Below, piece by piece: positions 45,478 to 56,875 of a stretch of DNA of 64,000 bases. The first letter of the stretch is position 1, and each line of letters begins with the position of its first letter. The translations under genes were made by a program, and so were the position numbers. Origin of the DNA: Aquamicrobium sp. LC103 (lineage in GTDB: Bacteria > Pseudomonadota > Alphaproteobacteria > Rhizobiales > Rhizobiaceae); assembly GCF_001014615.2 (NCBI RefSeq), contig NZ_LBCQ02000014.1, positions 1 to 64,000 on the forward strand, read 5' to 3'. The notes below the pieces were generated by a model. The model saw nothing but the letters and a program-made list of their open reading frames with translations, ran no database searches and was not told the origin of the DNA.

Positions 45478-46953
45478 TCATCCATGATTGAAGACGATCG
45501 TCTTCGTCGCCGACATGTCGTAGAGCGCCTCGAAACCCTTCTCGCGGCCATGGCCGGACTTCTTGAAGCCGCCGAAGGGAAGCTCGATGCCGCCGCCGGC
45601 GCCATATCCGTTGACGTAGACCTGGCCCGCGCGCACCCGCCTGGCGACCCGATGCTGACGCGCGCCGTCCTTCGTCCACACGCCCGCAACCAGCCCGAAC
45701 TCGGTGCAATTGGCGAGGCGGACCGCCTCTTCCTCGCCGTCGAAGGGGAAGAGCGCAAGGACCGGGCCGAAGACCTCCTCCTGCGCGATCGTCGCCCGCG
45801 GATCGACCGAGCCGAAGAGCACCGGCGCCTGATAGAATCCGCCCTTGGGCGCATCGGGCGCGATGGAGCCTTCGGCGAGGATCGCGATGCCCGCCTCCCT
45901 CGCCGCCGCGATCATGCCGGCGACGCGCTCGCTCTGCCTGGCATTGATGAGCGGGCCGAGGTCGAGATCGGCATCGTGCGGGCCGGCCACCAGCCTGGAG
46001 AAGCGCTCCGCCAAGCCGGCCGCCACTTTCTCGTAGATCGGACGCTCGATCAGCACGCGGCTGCCCGCCGAGCAGGTCTGGCCGCCGTTCTGGATGATCG
46101 CGTTGACGAGGACGGGAAGCGCGGCGTCGACATCGGCATCGGCGAAGACGATCTGCGGCGACTTGCCGCCGAGCTCCATCGTGACGCCGCGATTGTTGAT
46201 CGCGGCCGCCTGCTGGATCGCCGTTCCGGTGAGCGGCGAGCCGGTGAAGGTGACGTAGTCGACCAGCGGATGCGCGGACAGCGCGGCGCCCGCCTCGCGG
46301 CCGTAGCCGGTGACGACGTTGAAGACGCCTTCCGGGATGCCCGCTTCCAGCGCGAGCTGCGCGATGCGGATCGTCGTCAGCGACGCGTCCTCGGCCGGCT
46401 TCACCACCAGCGTATTGCCCATGGCGAGCGCGGCACCCGCGACGCGCGCGAGGATCTGCAGCGGATAGTTCCACGGGATGATGCCGGCGACGACGCCGTG
46501 CGGCTCGCGCAGCGTCAGCGCGGTGTAGCCGTCGAGGAAGGGAATCGTGTCGCCGTGGATCTTGTCGCCCGCGCCGCCATAGAATTCGTAGTAGCGCGTC
46601 GTGGCGGCGACGTCCGCCCTGCCCTGCCGCACCGGCTTGCCGGTGTCGCGCGATTCCAGCGCGGCGAGCTCGTCGCCGTGCTTCTCGACGAGGTGGAAGA
46701 GGCGCGTCAAGCAGCGGCCGCGCTCGGCCGCCGGCATGCGGCTCCACGGCCCTTCGTCGAAAGCCCGCCGCGCCGAGCGCACCGCGCGATCGACGTCGGA
46801 CGGGTTGGAGGCGGGGATGGATGCGAAGACCTCGCCGTCGGAGGGAGAGACCACGTCGATGCGCTCGCCGGAAAGCGCGTCCACCGCCTTGCCGTCGACG
46901 ATCTGCATGAAGGCGATGCCTTCGGCCACCGTGCGTGAAAGATGCGTGCCCAT
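45478..46953 (-). CDS. NAD-dependent aldehyde dehydrogenase (PuuC/BetB-like)
   Basis: A 491-residue ALDH. Active Glu in TMELGGKSPQIVFADADVD, catalytic Cys in NGGQTCSAGSRV, cofactor segment VAGIIPWNYPLQILARVAGA, then EEVFGPVLALFPFDGEEEAV. The closest roles are oxidation of gamma-glutamyl-aminobutyraldehyde (PuuC) or betaine/aminobutyraldehyde. The proximity of puuB 2 kb away favours the former, as inference. Start at 46953 (MGTHLSR) with AGGAAAGG upstream. Divergent from zwf. Confidence 0.85.
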   Translation of the reverse strand: MGTHLSRTVAEGIAFMQIVDGKAVDALSGERIDVVSPSDGEVFASIPASNPSDVDRAVRSARRAFDEGPWSRMPAAERGRCLTRLFHLVEKHGDELAALESRDTGKPVRQGRADVAATTRYYEFYGGAGDKIHGDTIPFLDGYTALTLREPHGVVAGIIPWNYPLQILARVAGAALAMGNTLVVKPAEDASLTTIRIAQLALEAGIPEGVFNVVTGYGREAGAALSAHPLVDYVTFTGSPLTGTAIQQAAAINNRGVTMELGGKSPQIVFADADVDAALPVLVNAIIQNGGQTCSAGSRVLIERPIYEKVAAGLAERFSRLVAGPHDADLDLGPLINARQSERVAGMIAAAREAGIAILAEGSIAPDAPKGGFYQAPVLFGSVDPRATIAQEEVFGPVLALFPFDGEEEAVRLANCTEFGLVAGVWTKDGARQHRVARRVRAGQVYVNGYGAGGGIELPFGGFKKSGHGREKGFEALYDMSATKTIVFNHG

Positions 46954-47063
46954 CGTCGTCGCCTTTCCTTCCTCATGCGTGCGGGATTGAAATATCCCCC
47001 GGGTCTGCCACTTTGCCAAGGTGTGAAGCCACCGACGACAGGCCAGTGCCGGCATAGATGAAA

Positions 47064-47082
47064 TGCCAGATGCGCTCTGGCA
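47064..47082. promoter_or_regulatory. Perfect palindrome in the zwf divergent promoter
   Basis: TGCCAGATGCGCTCTGGCA: arms TGCCAGA/TCTGGCA, 5-base centre. It lies 63 bases before zwf and 111 bases before the aldehyde dehydrogenase start. An AT-rich tract (AATTAAATCGATTAGATTAT) follows. Shape fits a repressor operator; regulator not identified. Confidence 0.5.
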
Positions 47083-47144
47083 TAATTAAATCGATTAGAT
47101 TATATGCGCCATGCGAGGCCAACCGCAGCAACCGAGAGCCGGAT

Positions 47145-48617
47145 ATGACCAGTCAGACAATTCCAGTCGATCCCTTCGATTTCATCATCTTCGGCGGTAC
47201 CGGCGACCTTTCCGAGCGCAAGCTGCTGCCGGCGCTCTACCAGCGCCAGCGGGCGGGACAGTTCTGCGAGCCCACCCGCATCATCGGCGCGTCCCGCTCG
47301 GCGATGTCCGACGAGGAATTCCGCACCTTCGCCCGCGAATCGATCTCGAACCACGTCAAGAAGGAAGAGATAGACGACGCCGAGGTCGCACGCTTCGTCG
47401 AGCGGCTCTCCTATGTGCCGGTCGACGCCAAGACCGGCGACGGCTTCGACAAGCTCAAGCAGGCGATCGGCGACAGCGACCGGATCAGGGCGTTCTATCT
47501 CGCGGTCGCGCCGGCGCTCTTCGGCGACATCGCCTCGAACATCGAAAAGCACGGGCTGATCACCAAGAACTCGCGGATCGTCGTCGAGAAGCCGATCGGC
47601 CGCAGCCTCGCCTCCGCCCACGAGCTCAACGATGCGATCGGCCGCGTCTTCGAGGAGCACCAGATATTCCGCATCGACCATTATCTCGGCAAGGAGACGG
47701 TGCAGAACCTGATGGTGCTGCGCTTCGCCAACATCCTTTACGAGCGGCTGTGGAACTCGGCCAATATCGATCACGTCCAGATCACCGTGGCTGAGACGGT
47801 CGGCCTCGAAGGCCGCGCCGATTATTACGACAAGGCCGGCGCGCTGCGCGACATGGTGCAAAACCATCTGCTGCAGCTTCTCTGCCTCGTCGCGATGGAG
47901 CCGCCGGCATCGATGGACGCCGAGGTGGTGCGCGACGAGAAGCTCAAGGTGCTGCGCTCGCTGAAGCGCATCAACGGCAACGAGGCGCCGAAGCACACGG
48001 TGCGCGGCCAGTACAAGGCCGGCGCGTCGGCCGGCGGCGCGGTCAAGGGCTACCTGCAGGAGCTGAAGAACGGCGAGAGCGACACGGAAACCTTCGTCGC
48101 GATCAAGGCCGAGATCGCCAACTGGCGCTGGGCCGGCGTTCCGTTCTATCTGCGCACCGGCAAGCGGCTGGCCGAGCGCGTCTCCGAAATCGTCATCGAA
48201 TTCAAGGCGGTGCCGCATTCGATCTTCGACCAGAGCGCGGGCGCGATCGTGCCCAACCAGCTCGTCATCCGGCTGCAGCCCGACGAGGGCGTGAAGCAGT
48301 TCATCATGGCCAAGGATCCCGGCCCCGGCGGCATGCGGCTTCGGCACGTCTCGCTGGACATGACCTTCGCGGACTCCTTCGAGGTGCGCAATCCGGACGC
48401 CTATGAACGGCTGATCATGGACATCGTGCGCGGCAACCAGACGCTGTTCATGCGCCGCGACGAGGTCGAGGCGGCGTGGAAATGGATCGATCCGATCATC
48501 GCGGCCTGGGAAGAGAACGGCCAGGCCGTGCAGGGCTATACGGCCGGCACATGGGGCCCTTCGGGCGCGATCGCGCTGATCGAGCGCGACGGGCGCACCT
48601 GGCACGAGAGCATGTGA
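47145..48617 (+). CDS. zwf: Glucose-6-phosphate 1-dehydrogenase
   Basis: A 490-residue enzyme oxidising glucose-6-phosphate to 6-phosphogluconolactone with NADP(+). Cofactor motif FIIFGGTGDLSERKLLPALY; the active-site RIDHYLGKETVQNLMVLRFA is complete; IVVEKPIGRSLASAHELNDA is also standard. It begins the zwf-pgl-edd operon typical of rhizobia. Start at 47145 (MTSQTIPVDPFDF); upstream residues are not family-like. Confidence 0.96.
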   Translation: MTSQTIPVDPFDFIIFGGTGDLSERKLLPALYQRQRAGQFCEPTRIIGASRSAMSDEEFRTFARESISNHVKKEEIDDAEVARFVERLSYVPVDAKTGDGFDKLKQAIGDSDRIRAFYLAVAPALFGDIASNIEKHGLITKNSRIVVEKPIGRSLASAHELNDAIGRVFEEHQIFRIDHYLGKETVQNLMVLRFANILYERLWNSANIDHVQITVAETVGLEGRADYYDKAGALRDMVQNHLLQLLCLVAMEPPASMDAEVVRDEKLKVLRSLKRINGNEAPKHTVRGQYKAGASAGGAVKGYLQELKNGESDTETFVAIKAEIANWRWAGVPFYLRTGKRLAERVSEIVIEFKAVPHSIFDQSAGAIVPNQLVIRLQPDEGVKQFIMAKDPGPGGMRLRHVSLDMTFADSFEVRNPDAYERLIMDIVRGNQTLFMRRDEVEAAWKWIDPIIAAWEENGQAVQGYTAGTWGPSGAIALIERDGRTWHESM

Positions 48618-48622
48618 AGCGG

Positions 48623-49321
48623 ATGCGGGTTCAAGCCGACTGGAACGAGTTTTCGTCCTCCGAGGCGCTCGCGGAGGCGCTGGCCGACCGCGTCGCCTCG
48701 CTGCTCGCCGCCGCGATCGAGAAACGCGGCTCGGCCTTCCTCGCGGTCTCCGGCGGCAGCACGCCCGGCCGCTTCTTTCGCTCCCTTTCGACCCGCGGGA
48801 TCGACTGGCGGAGATGCACCGTCACGCTGGTGGACGAGCGCTTCGTGCCGGAAAGCTCGCCACGGTCCAATGCGGCGCTGGTGAAATCGGCGCTGTTGCG
48901 GAACGAGGCCGCGAAGGCGCGCTTCGTCCCGCTCTACGACGTCGCCGAAACGGCGGAAGAAGCAGCGGCTGGGGCGGCCGCCCAGCTCGGGGAACTTCCC
49001 TGGCCGCTCGACGTCGCGGTGCTCGGGATGGGCGCGGACGGCCATACGGCCTCCTTCTTCCCGGACGCGGCGAACCTGCCCGACCTGCTTTCGCCACGGC
49101 AGGAAACCATGGTGCTGCCGGTGCAGGCGCCGAGCGCGGGCGAGCCCAGGCTGACGCTGCCGCTGGCGGCGATCACGAAGGCCGGCTTCGTCGCCCTTCA
49201 CATCGAGGGCGAGGAGAAGCGGCAGGTTCTGGAAACGGTGCTCGAGGGCGGTGCCGACCTGCCGGTCGGCGCCGTTTTCAAGCACTCGAACACTCCCGTC
49301 CAGATCTACTGGGCGAAGTGA
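48623..49321 (+). CDS. pgl: 6-phosphogluconolactonase
   Basis: A 232-residue lactonase hydrolysing the Zwf product to 6-phosphogluconate. Motifs: FLAVSGGSTPGRFFRSLS, VTLVDERFVPESSPRSN and VLGMGADGHTASFFPDA. The ATG lies 5 bases past the zwf stop, and the next gene follows 12 bases after its own stop, so the three are one operon. Confidence 0.95.
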   Translation: MRVQADWNEFSSSEALAEALADRVASLLAAAIEKRGSAFLAVSGGSTPGRFFRSLSTRGIDWRRCTVTLVDERFVPESSPRSNAALVKSALLRNEAAKARFVPLYDVAETAEEAAAGAAAQLGELPWPLDVAVLGMGADGHTASFFPDAANLPDLLSPRQETMVLPVQAPSAGEPRLTLPLAAITKAGFVALHIEGEEKRQVLETVLEGGADLPVGAVFKHSNTPVQIYWAK

Positions 49322-49333
49322 AGGAAGACGACG

Positions 49334-51157
<1,824 letters not shown>

Positions 51158-51167
51158 GGCGTCCGCC

Positions 51168-51650
51168 TCAGCCGGTCCCGCTCGCGTTCGGCGCGTTGTC
51201 CGCCCGCCTGACGTGCTGGAGCGCCTCGGCGTAGGCGATCAGGCCGGCGACGACGATGCGCCGCTGATCGTCGGACAGATGCCGAAAGGCGCCCGCCACC
51301 TGGCTTTTTCCGAAATTGTCGATCGCCGCGAGCGTCGCCCTTCCGCGTGTCGTCAGTGTCAGGAGTTTCGACCGGGCGTCGTCCGGATTCGGCCGTTCCT
51401 CGATCTCGCCGGCATCGACCAGCTTGCGCAGCATCCGGCTGACGCTCGATTTCTCGAGGTTGAGGATTTCCGCGAGCGTACCGGCCGCCAGGGCGTCGTT
51501 GCCGCCAATCTCGATGAGCGCGTGAACGGCCGAGGCCGGCAGGCCAGTGGACGCCAGCGTCGGCTTCATGAAGCCGAGCTCGCGCACGATCCTGCGCGAG
51601 GAATCGCGAACCTTCTCGATCTCCGACATTTCACTTGCAGTCATCGCCAT
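51168..51650 (-). CDS. MarR-family transcriptional regulator
   Basis: A 160-residue winged-helix regulator: [20 protein letters not shown] is the HTH and [20 protein letters not shown] the wing. It is divergent from an SDR gene, with a perfect palindrome between them. Ligand unknown; MarR members respond to phenolics or oxidants. The start is at 51650; downstream ATGs exist. Confidence 0.87.
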   Translation of the reverse strand: MAMTASEMSEIEKVRDSSRRIVRELGFMKPTLASTGLPASAVHALIEIGGNDALAAGTLAEILNLEKSSVSRMLRKLVDAGEIEERPNPDDARSKLLTLTTRGRATLAAIDNFGKSQVAGAFRHLSDDQRRIVVAGLIAYAEALQHVRRADNAPNASGTG

Positions 51651-51669
51651 GATTCCCTTGCCTGGATTT

Positions 51670-51686
51670 AGTTGTATGATACAACT
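51670..51686. promoter_or_regulatory. MarR-type operator palindrome
   Basis: AGTTGTATGATACAACT, a perfect 17-bp dyad with a single central G, 20 bases before the MarR start and 43 before the SDR start. Length and position are typical of a MarR site controlling both genes. Confidence 0.75.
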
Positions 51687-51728
51687 TTCTCGAAATCAAA
51701 CCGGGTGCACATATAAGCGGGGACGGAC

Positions 51729-52529
51729 ATGGCGGGAGAAGCCGGAAACTCAGAAGCACGGGCGGGACACGCCCGAATGGGCGGCCGCGTCTGCCTGATC
51801 ACCGGAGGCGGAAGCGGCATCGGCAGGGCAACCGCGCTCATGATGGCCGCGGAAGGCGCGGCGGCGGTGGTCGTCGCGGGGCGCCGTTCCGGGGAAGGCG
51901 AAGCGGTCGCGGAAGCATGCCGCGCCGCCGGCGCCAGAAGCCTGTTCGTGCGCACGGACGTGACGAACGAAGAGGACGTCGAGCATCTCGTGAAAACCAC
52001 GGTGGAGCGGTTTGGGCGGCTGGACGTCGCATTCAACAATGCCGGCCATCAGGAACGCCACGCGCTGATGGAAACGCAGGGCACCGACGTGTTCGACACC
52101 GTTTTCGACACCAATGTGCGCGCGGTGTTCCTCTGCCTCAAGCATCAGTTGGCGGCCATGCTGCCGCGAGGCAGCGGCAGCATCGTCGTCAACACCTCGG
52201 TGAGCGGCATACGAAATCCCAATCCCGGCCTCGCGCTCTATTCCGCATCAAAGGCAGCGGTGATCTCGCTCACACGCTCCGCGGCAATGGAGTGCGCCCC
52301 GCGCGGCGTGCGCATCAATGCGATCGCCCCTGGCCGGGTGGTCACCGACATGATGATGGCGGCCGTGGCCGGCGTCGGCCGCATCGACGCCGTGGCCAAG
52401 GGGCTGCCGCTGCGCCGCATGGGCCGTCCCGAAGAAGTGGCGGAAGCGGTGGTGTGGCTCGCGTCCGATCAGTCGGCCTATGTCGTCGGGCATGTGCTGG
52501 CCGCCGACGGCGGCTTCCTCGCCGCCTGA
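51729..52529 (+). CDS. Short-chain dehydrogenase/reductase, MarR-controlled
   Basis: A 266-residue SDR. Cofactor loop ITGGGSGIGRATALMMAAEG, NNAGHQERHALMETQ, active site SVSGIRNPNPGLALYSASKA with the Tyr-x-x-x-Lys pair. A 16-residue polar N-terminus precedes the domain. Divergent from the MarR gene and presumably repressed by it; substrate unknown. Convergent with the GlxA-type regulator 5 bases away. Confidence 0.87.
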   Translation: MAGEAGNSEARAGHARMGGRVCLITGGGSGIGRATALMMAAEGAAAVVVAGRRSGEGEAVAEACRAAGARSLFVRTDVTNEEDVEHLVKTTVERFGRLDVAFNNAGHQERHALMETQGTDVFDTVFDTNVRAVFLCLKHQLAAMLPRGSGSIVVNTSVSGIRNPNPGLALYSASKAAVISLTRSAAMECAPRGVRINAIAPGRVVTDMMMAAVAGVGRIDAVAKGLPLRRMGRPEEVAEAVVWLASDQSAYVVGHVLAADGGFLAA

Positions 52530-52533
52530 GATA

Positions 52534-53496
52534 TCAGTAGGTCGTGCGCCTCTCCTCGCTCGGCGGACGGCCGAACATCAGCCGGTAGCTCTGCGCGAAA
52601 TAGGAATGCGAGGTGAAGCCGGTAGCGATCGCCACGTCGAGGATCGGCATGTTGGTCTGGCGCAGCAACTCGCGCGCCCGCTCCAGCCTGAGCCGCATGT
52701 AGTAGCGTCCCGGCGTCATGCTCAGGTGGCGCAGGAAGAGCCGTTCGACCTGTCGCACCGACAGGCCGGCCGACTTGGCGAGCTGCACCGCGGAGAACGG
52801 CTCGTCGAGATTGTCCGCCATCAGCTCGACGATCTTGCGCAGCTTCTCCGACTTGCCGGTCAGGTCGCGTTCCGGCCCGACGCGCTGGCGATCGCCCGCC
52901 GAACGGATGCGCTCGTGCTGGAACTGGTTGGCCACCTCGTTGGCGAGGTTCTGGCCGAAATCGGCGCGCACGATCTCCAGCATCAGGTCGATCGAGGTCG
53001 TGCCGCCCGCGCAGGTGTAGCGCTTGCGGTCGATCTCGAAGACGTTTCCGGTGCAGTCGATTTCGGGAAAGCGTTCCTTGAAGCCGGCGCGGTTCTCCCA
53101 ATGGATCGTGCAGCGATGGCCATCGAGCTGGCCGGCCTCGGCGAGCGTATGCGAACCGACGCTGAGAGCGCCGAGCGCGCCGCCGCGCCTGCCCCAACTT
53201 CGCAGCGCGCCGAGCACCTTGCTCTTGCCGGGAAACTCGGTTGTGAGCCCGGCGCAGACGAAGAGGATGTCGACGGCAGGAATGTCGGCGACCGAATAGT
53301 CGATCTTGAGCGGCAGCCCGTTGGAGGCGATCACCGCCTCGCCGTCGGCGGAGACCGTCGTCCAGCCGTAATAGTCGCGCCCGAGCAGGCGGTTGGCCGA
53401 GCGCACCGTGTCGATGGCCGCGGCAAGCGAGAACATCGAGAATTTGTCGACCAGAAGGAAGGCGAACTGCCGATCGGTTGCTGACGCGTCGATCAT
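52534..53496 (-). CDS. GlxA/CdhR-type AraC-family regulator with DJ-1/PfpI domain
   Basis: A 320-residue fusion: DJ-1/PfpI-like N-terminus (FAFLLVDKFSMFSLAAAIDT, IDYSVADIPAVDILFVCAGL) and a C-terminal AraC pair of HTHs (about 215-318: DNLDEPFSAVQLAKSAGLSV, LRLERARELLRQTNMPIL, TGFTSHSYFAQSYRLMFGRP). Where the catalytic Cys of DJ-1 hydrolases would sit, this reads LSVGSHTLAEAG, so it senses rather than cuts. Relatives control choline, carnitine and glycine betaine genes. Target not evident; no catabolic operon is adjacent. Confidence 0.85.
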   Translation of the reverse strand: MIDASATDRQFAFLLVDKFSMFSLAAAIDTVRSANRLLGRDYYGWTTVSADGEAVIASNGLPLKIDYSVADIPAVDILFVCAGLTTEFPGKSKVLGALRSWGRRGGALGALSVGSHTLAEAGQLDGHRCTIHWENRAGFKERFPEIDCTGNVFEIDRKRYTCAGGTTSIDLMLEIVRADFGQNLANEVANQFQHERIRSAGDRQRVGPERDLTGKSEKLRKIVELMADNLDEPFSAVQLAKSAGLSVRQVERLFLRHLSMTPGRYYMRLRLERARELLRQTNMPILDVAIATGFTSHSYFAQSYRLMFGRPPSEERRTTY

Positions 53497-53611
53497 GATC
53501 GGCGGCTCCGCATGTTCACCTGCCCGGCGGAAAACCGATCGCGGGATTGCCGCGACCGTCGGCGAAGATCGAGGAAAGGCAGGCCGGTTTCATAGGGGAA
53601 CCACCATACCG

Positions 53612-54511
53612 TCAGAATTGCGGAGGCGTGCGGCCGGCCGAACGGCAGGCAGAGACGAGCGTGCTCGCCATCAGCATGGCGATGGTCATCGGACCGACGC
53701 CACCGGGAACCGGCGTGATGGCGCCGGCGCTTTCGGCCGCTTCCCGGAAGGCGACGTCGCCGACCAGCCTCGTCTTGCCCTCGCCCCTCTCCGGCGCGGG
53801 AATGCGATTGACGCCGACGTCGATGACGGTGGCGCCCGGTTTGATCCAGTCGCCCTTGACCATCTCCGGACGGCCGACGGCGGCGACGAGAATGTCCGCC
53901 GTGCGGGCCAGCGCCGGCAGGTCGCGGGTGCGGCTGTGGGCGATGGTGACCGTGCAATTGGCCGCAAGCAGCAGGTTCGCCACCGGCTTGCCCACGATGT
54001 TGGAACGCCCCACCACGACGGCGTTCAGCCCGGAAAGGTCCTTGCCGCGCGCCCGCTCGATCAAGATCATGCAGCCGGCCGGCGTGCACGGCACGAAAGC
54101 CGTGCCCAGCTCGCCGGTGCCGAGCTTGCCGACATTGATGAAATGGAAGCCGTCGACGTCCTTTTCAGGCGATATCGTCTGGATGATGCGACCGGAATCG
54201 ATATGGGCCGGCAACGGGAGCTGCACCAGGATGCCGTGGATCGCCGGGTCGGCATTGAGCTTCTCGACGAGCGCGACCAATTCGTCCTCGCCGGTCCCGG
54301 CGGCGAGCGTGTGCTGCACCGAATGGAAGCCGCATTCCTTCGCCATCCTCGACTTGGAGGCGACATAGACCTGGCTCGCCGGATCCTCGCCGACGATCAC
54401 CACCGCAAGGCCCGGCGTCACGCCCGCCGCCTCCAGGAGTTCGGCGGCGCCGCGCTTCACCGTCGCGACGACTCCCTCGGCGATCAATTTTCCACTGATG
54501 ATTTCGGCCAT
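53612..54511 (-). CDS. folD: FolD bifunctional methylene-THF dehydrogenase/cyclohydrolase
   Basis: A 299-residue folate enzyme interconverting 5,10-methylene-THF and 10-formyl-THF. Motifs: [20 protein letters not shown] (with the catalytic Lys), [28 protein letters not shown] and [20 protein letters not shown]; the final [13 protein letters not shown] is present. Start at ATG 54511; ATG 54526 adds five residues. It follows the co-polymerase gene on the same strand by 107 bases. Confidence 0.94.
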   Translation of the reverse strand: MAEIISGKLIAEGVVATVKRGAAELLEAAGVTPGLAVVIVGEDPASQVYVASKSRMAKECGFHSVQHTLAAGTGEDELVALVEKLNADPAIHGILVQLPLPAHIDSGRIIQTISPEKDVDGFHFINVGKLGTGELGTAFVPCTPAGCMILIERARGKDLSGLNAVVVGRSNIVGKPVANLLLAANCTVTIAHSRTRDLPALARTADILVAAVGRPEMVKGDWIKPGATVIDVGVNRIPAPERGEGKTRLVGDVAFREAAESAGAITPVPGGVGPMTIAMLMASTLVSACRSAGRTPPQF

Positions 54512-54618
54512 GCTCTCCCCCGGCAATACGGATCGCCACCGGAATAATCATCATTTCGGCCGGCGGCAATCCCGTCATTGCGCCGTCCGGTGCCGCTAAA
54601 CCGAAAGTGAGGACGAAA

Positions 54619-56703
54619 TCAGGTGCCGTAACGGCGCACCCGGTCGCGACTTTCGGCCAGGTCCTCGATCGCTTCGCGGATTTCGCGAAGGCTGGAGCGA
54701 ATCTCCTCGAGGGTGTCGTCGTCCAAATCCCGCACCCATGTGTCGTCATGCAGCGCGGCGCGGAAGTCCTCGAGCCGGTCCTCGTCCAATTCGGGAATCG
54801 GCCAGCCGTCATTGTCGCCTTCGAAGACGCGCGGCTCCTCGGCAAGGAACGGAAGCGGCCACAACTCGCGCGGCCGCCGCTCGAATTCTTCCTCTTCAGC
54901 TTCCCCGGGAGCCGCGCCGAACCCGGCTTCGGGCGTCGAACCGCTCACGTGGCTCTGGCGGGCATCGGTCAGCGCCGGCGCGCGGTCTTCTCCGCTCCCC
55001 GCCGCGCGGCGGCCGAAGGCTTCGCGGATGCCCGCAATTCCCACGCCCCCGAGCAGGCCGAAAAGCATACCGAGAAGCAGCGAGGCGGAAAGGCCCGGCC
55101 CGGCGGCCGCGGCGGGCGCCGACGCCCGCGAAATGACGCTCACCCTGTCTCCCCCGGCGATCGTGCGCGATGCGCCGTCGCGCATCCTCGACAGGAAGGC
55201 GTCGTAGGCGAGCCGCTTGTCCTCGGCGTCGCGCTCGAGCTCGCGCAGCCTGATCATCTCGCCGCCGAGATCGCCCTGGCGGGCCTTCATCCGGGCAAGC
55301 CGCGCGGCAAGGTCCTGTTCCTGCTGGACCGCGCGCTTCAGCTGGACCTGCAGCGATTCGCCGATCCGGCGCCGCTCGGCGTCGAGCTCGGCGCGCGCGC
55401 CGTCGAGCTGCGCCTGCACGGCCAGCCGCTCGGGATGGCGCGGCCCCAGCTTGACCGAAAGCCTGTCGGCGGTCTGCTTCAACGCCGAATATTGCGCCCG
55501 CAGTTCCGTCATCACCGCCGAATTCAACTGTTCCGGCAGCGAGCCGCCGACGATCGCGTCGACATTCGCGTCCCGCGCCGATTCCGCCGCGGCGTTCAAT
55601 TCGACGGTCTTCGCCCTCGCCGCCGACAGCTGCTCGTTCAGCCGGACGATCTCGTCATCGGAGATCAGGCGGCCCTGCGCGTCGACGATGCCGTTATCGG
55701 TCTTGAAGGTCTCAACCGCCCTTTCCGCTTGTTCGAGAGCCGCGCGCAGTTCCTCGCCGCTCGAGGGGGCGGCGGCGAAGCCCGTCCGGCCATGGCTCTC
55801 GATGAAGATGTCGGTCACCGTGTTCGCCAGAAGCGCGGATTTCTCCGCGTCGTTCGCGGCCGCACCGACAGTCACGACAAAGGTTCCGGGGCTGCGCTTG
55901 ACGTCCAGGCTCTCGCCGAGCTTGCGCACCGCGGCAGCCCTGGCCGGCAGCTCCACGCCGCCAAGGATGGCTCCGAGGCCGGACGCGCGGCCATTGAATT
56001 CCGGGTCGTTTGCCAGGTTGAGCCGATCGACCGCCACATCGAGCACGCTGGTGGATCTGAGTATCCGCGCCTGGTTCTCGACGACCGCGAGCGTGCTTTC
56101 CGGCACGGCGAAGGATGCCCCCTGCTCGCCCGAAAGCACGCGCGGCTCGACCAGTATCTCCGCCGTCGCGACATATTTCGCCGGTGACGCGAAGTGGAAC
56201 GCCGCCGCCGCCAGGGCGCCAATCGCGGTCGCCGCGAGCAGCAAGGACCTGTTGCGGGCAATGCCGCCGAACAGCGACCCCACCGTCGGCCCGCCCGCGA
56301 TTGCCGCGGCGGCGCGACGGGTGTCGACGGTTTCGGGCTTCACGAGCGCTGCCTGCTCATCCTCCTCATACGCCCGGGCGTGGTCGCCGGTGAGCGCGGC
56401 ATCCGCCGAAACCGCGTCGTCGGGCGATTGCCCGACGGGTCTTGCGCGGCGCAGGAGCCTGCCGAAAAGACCGGGGCTTGCGACGTCCTCGCGCTCCGCT
56501 TTCATCGATGTGCCTTGCTGCCCTTCGTCGGACATTTCGCCGTCGCTTTCCCACAACGCCCGCGCGCGCCGGTGGCGCGCGACGGGATCCGCGCCCGGGT
56601 CGGCTTTTCCGCGAAGTTCGAGAAGAGACCCGCGCCGGGGCTCGCCATGCTTCATATCGGAAGTTTCGCGGCCCTTTTCGTCCATGCGATCGAAATAAGA
56701 CAT
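54619..56703 (-). CDS. Orphan Wzz/GumC-type polysaccharide co-polymerase without kinase domain
   Basis: A 694-residue protein. The first 150 residues are polar and probably disordered; a membrane helix follows (SLLLAATAIGALAAAAFHFA), then a periplasmic Wzz part (VATAEILVEPRVLSGEQGAS, SPGTFVVTVGAAANDAEKSA), a long coiled coil (about 300-530) and a second membrane helix (LSASLLLGMLFGLLGGVGIA). The cytoplasmic end is acidic (ELDEDRLEDFRAALHDDTWV) and has no Walker motifs, so no BY-kinase is attached. Such proteins set exopolysaccharide chain length. No glycosyltransferase or polymerase gene is near. Divergent from proC. Confidence 0.78.
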   Translation of the reverse strand: MSYFDRMDEKGRETSDMKHGEPRRGSLLELRGKADPGADPVARHRRARALWESDGEMSDEGQQGTSMKAEREDVASPGLFGRLLRRARPVGQSPDDAVSADAALTGDHARAYEEDEQAALVKPETVDTRRAAAAIAGGPTVGSLFGGIARNRSLLLAATAIGALAAAAFHFASPAKYVATAEILVEPRVLSGEQGASFAVPESTLAVVENQARILRSTSVLDVAVDRLNLANDPEFNGRASGLGAILGGVELPARAAAVRKLGESLDVKRSPGTFVVTVGAAANDAEKSALLANTVTDIFIESHGRTGFAAAPSSGEELRAALEQAERAVETFKTDNGIVDAQGRLISDDEIVRLNEQLSAARAKTVELNAAAESARDANVDAIVGGSLPEQLNSAVMTELRAQYSALKQTADRLSVKLGPRHPERLAVQAQLDGARAELDAERRRIGESLQVQLKRAVQQEQDLAARLARMKARQGDLGGEMIRLRELERDAEDKRLAYDAFLSRMRDGASRTIAGGDRVSVISRASAPAAAAGPGLSASLLLGMLFGLLGGVGIAGIREAFGRRAAGSGEDRAPALTDARQSHVSGSTPEAGFGAAPGEAEEEEFERRPRELWPLPFLAEEPRVFEGDNDGWPIPELDEDRLEDFRAALHDDTWVRDLDDDTLEEIRSSLREIREAIEDLAESRDRVRRYGT

Positions 56704-56875
56704 TCTGCGCCCCTGCCTGCGTGGTCCCGAGCACGCACCCCCAAAGAAACATGGTTAATGCAGGCTAAACGCGGAGCGGTAACAAAAGGTTAATTTCGAG
56801 CCATCGGCAGCTTGCCGTTGCGCGTCGCCGCGCGACGGTTCAATAAGCGTCGGAACGAACTTACAGGAGCGTGGG

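Noticed and set aside
56755-56769. TTAA-N7-TAAA, near-CtrA box in the proC/co-polymerase promoter
   Set aside because: One mismatch to the CtrA consensus and AT-rich context make chance likely; no second copy is near.
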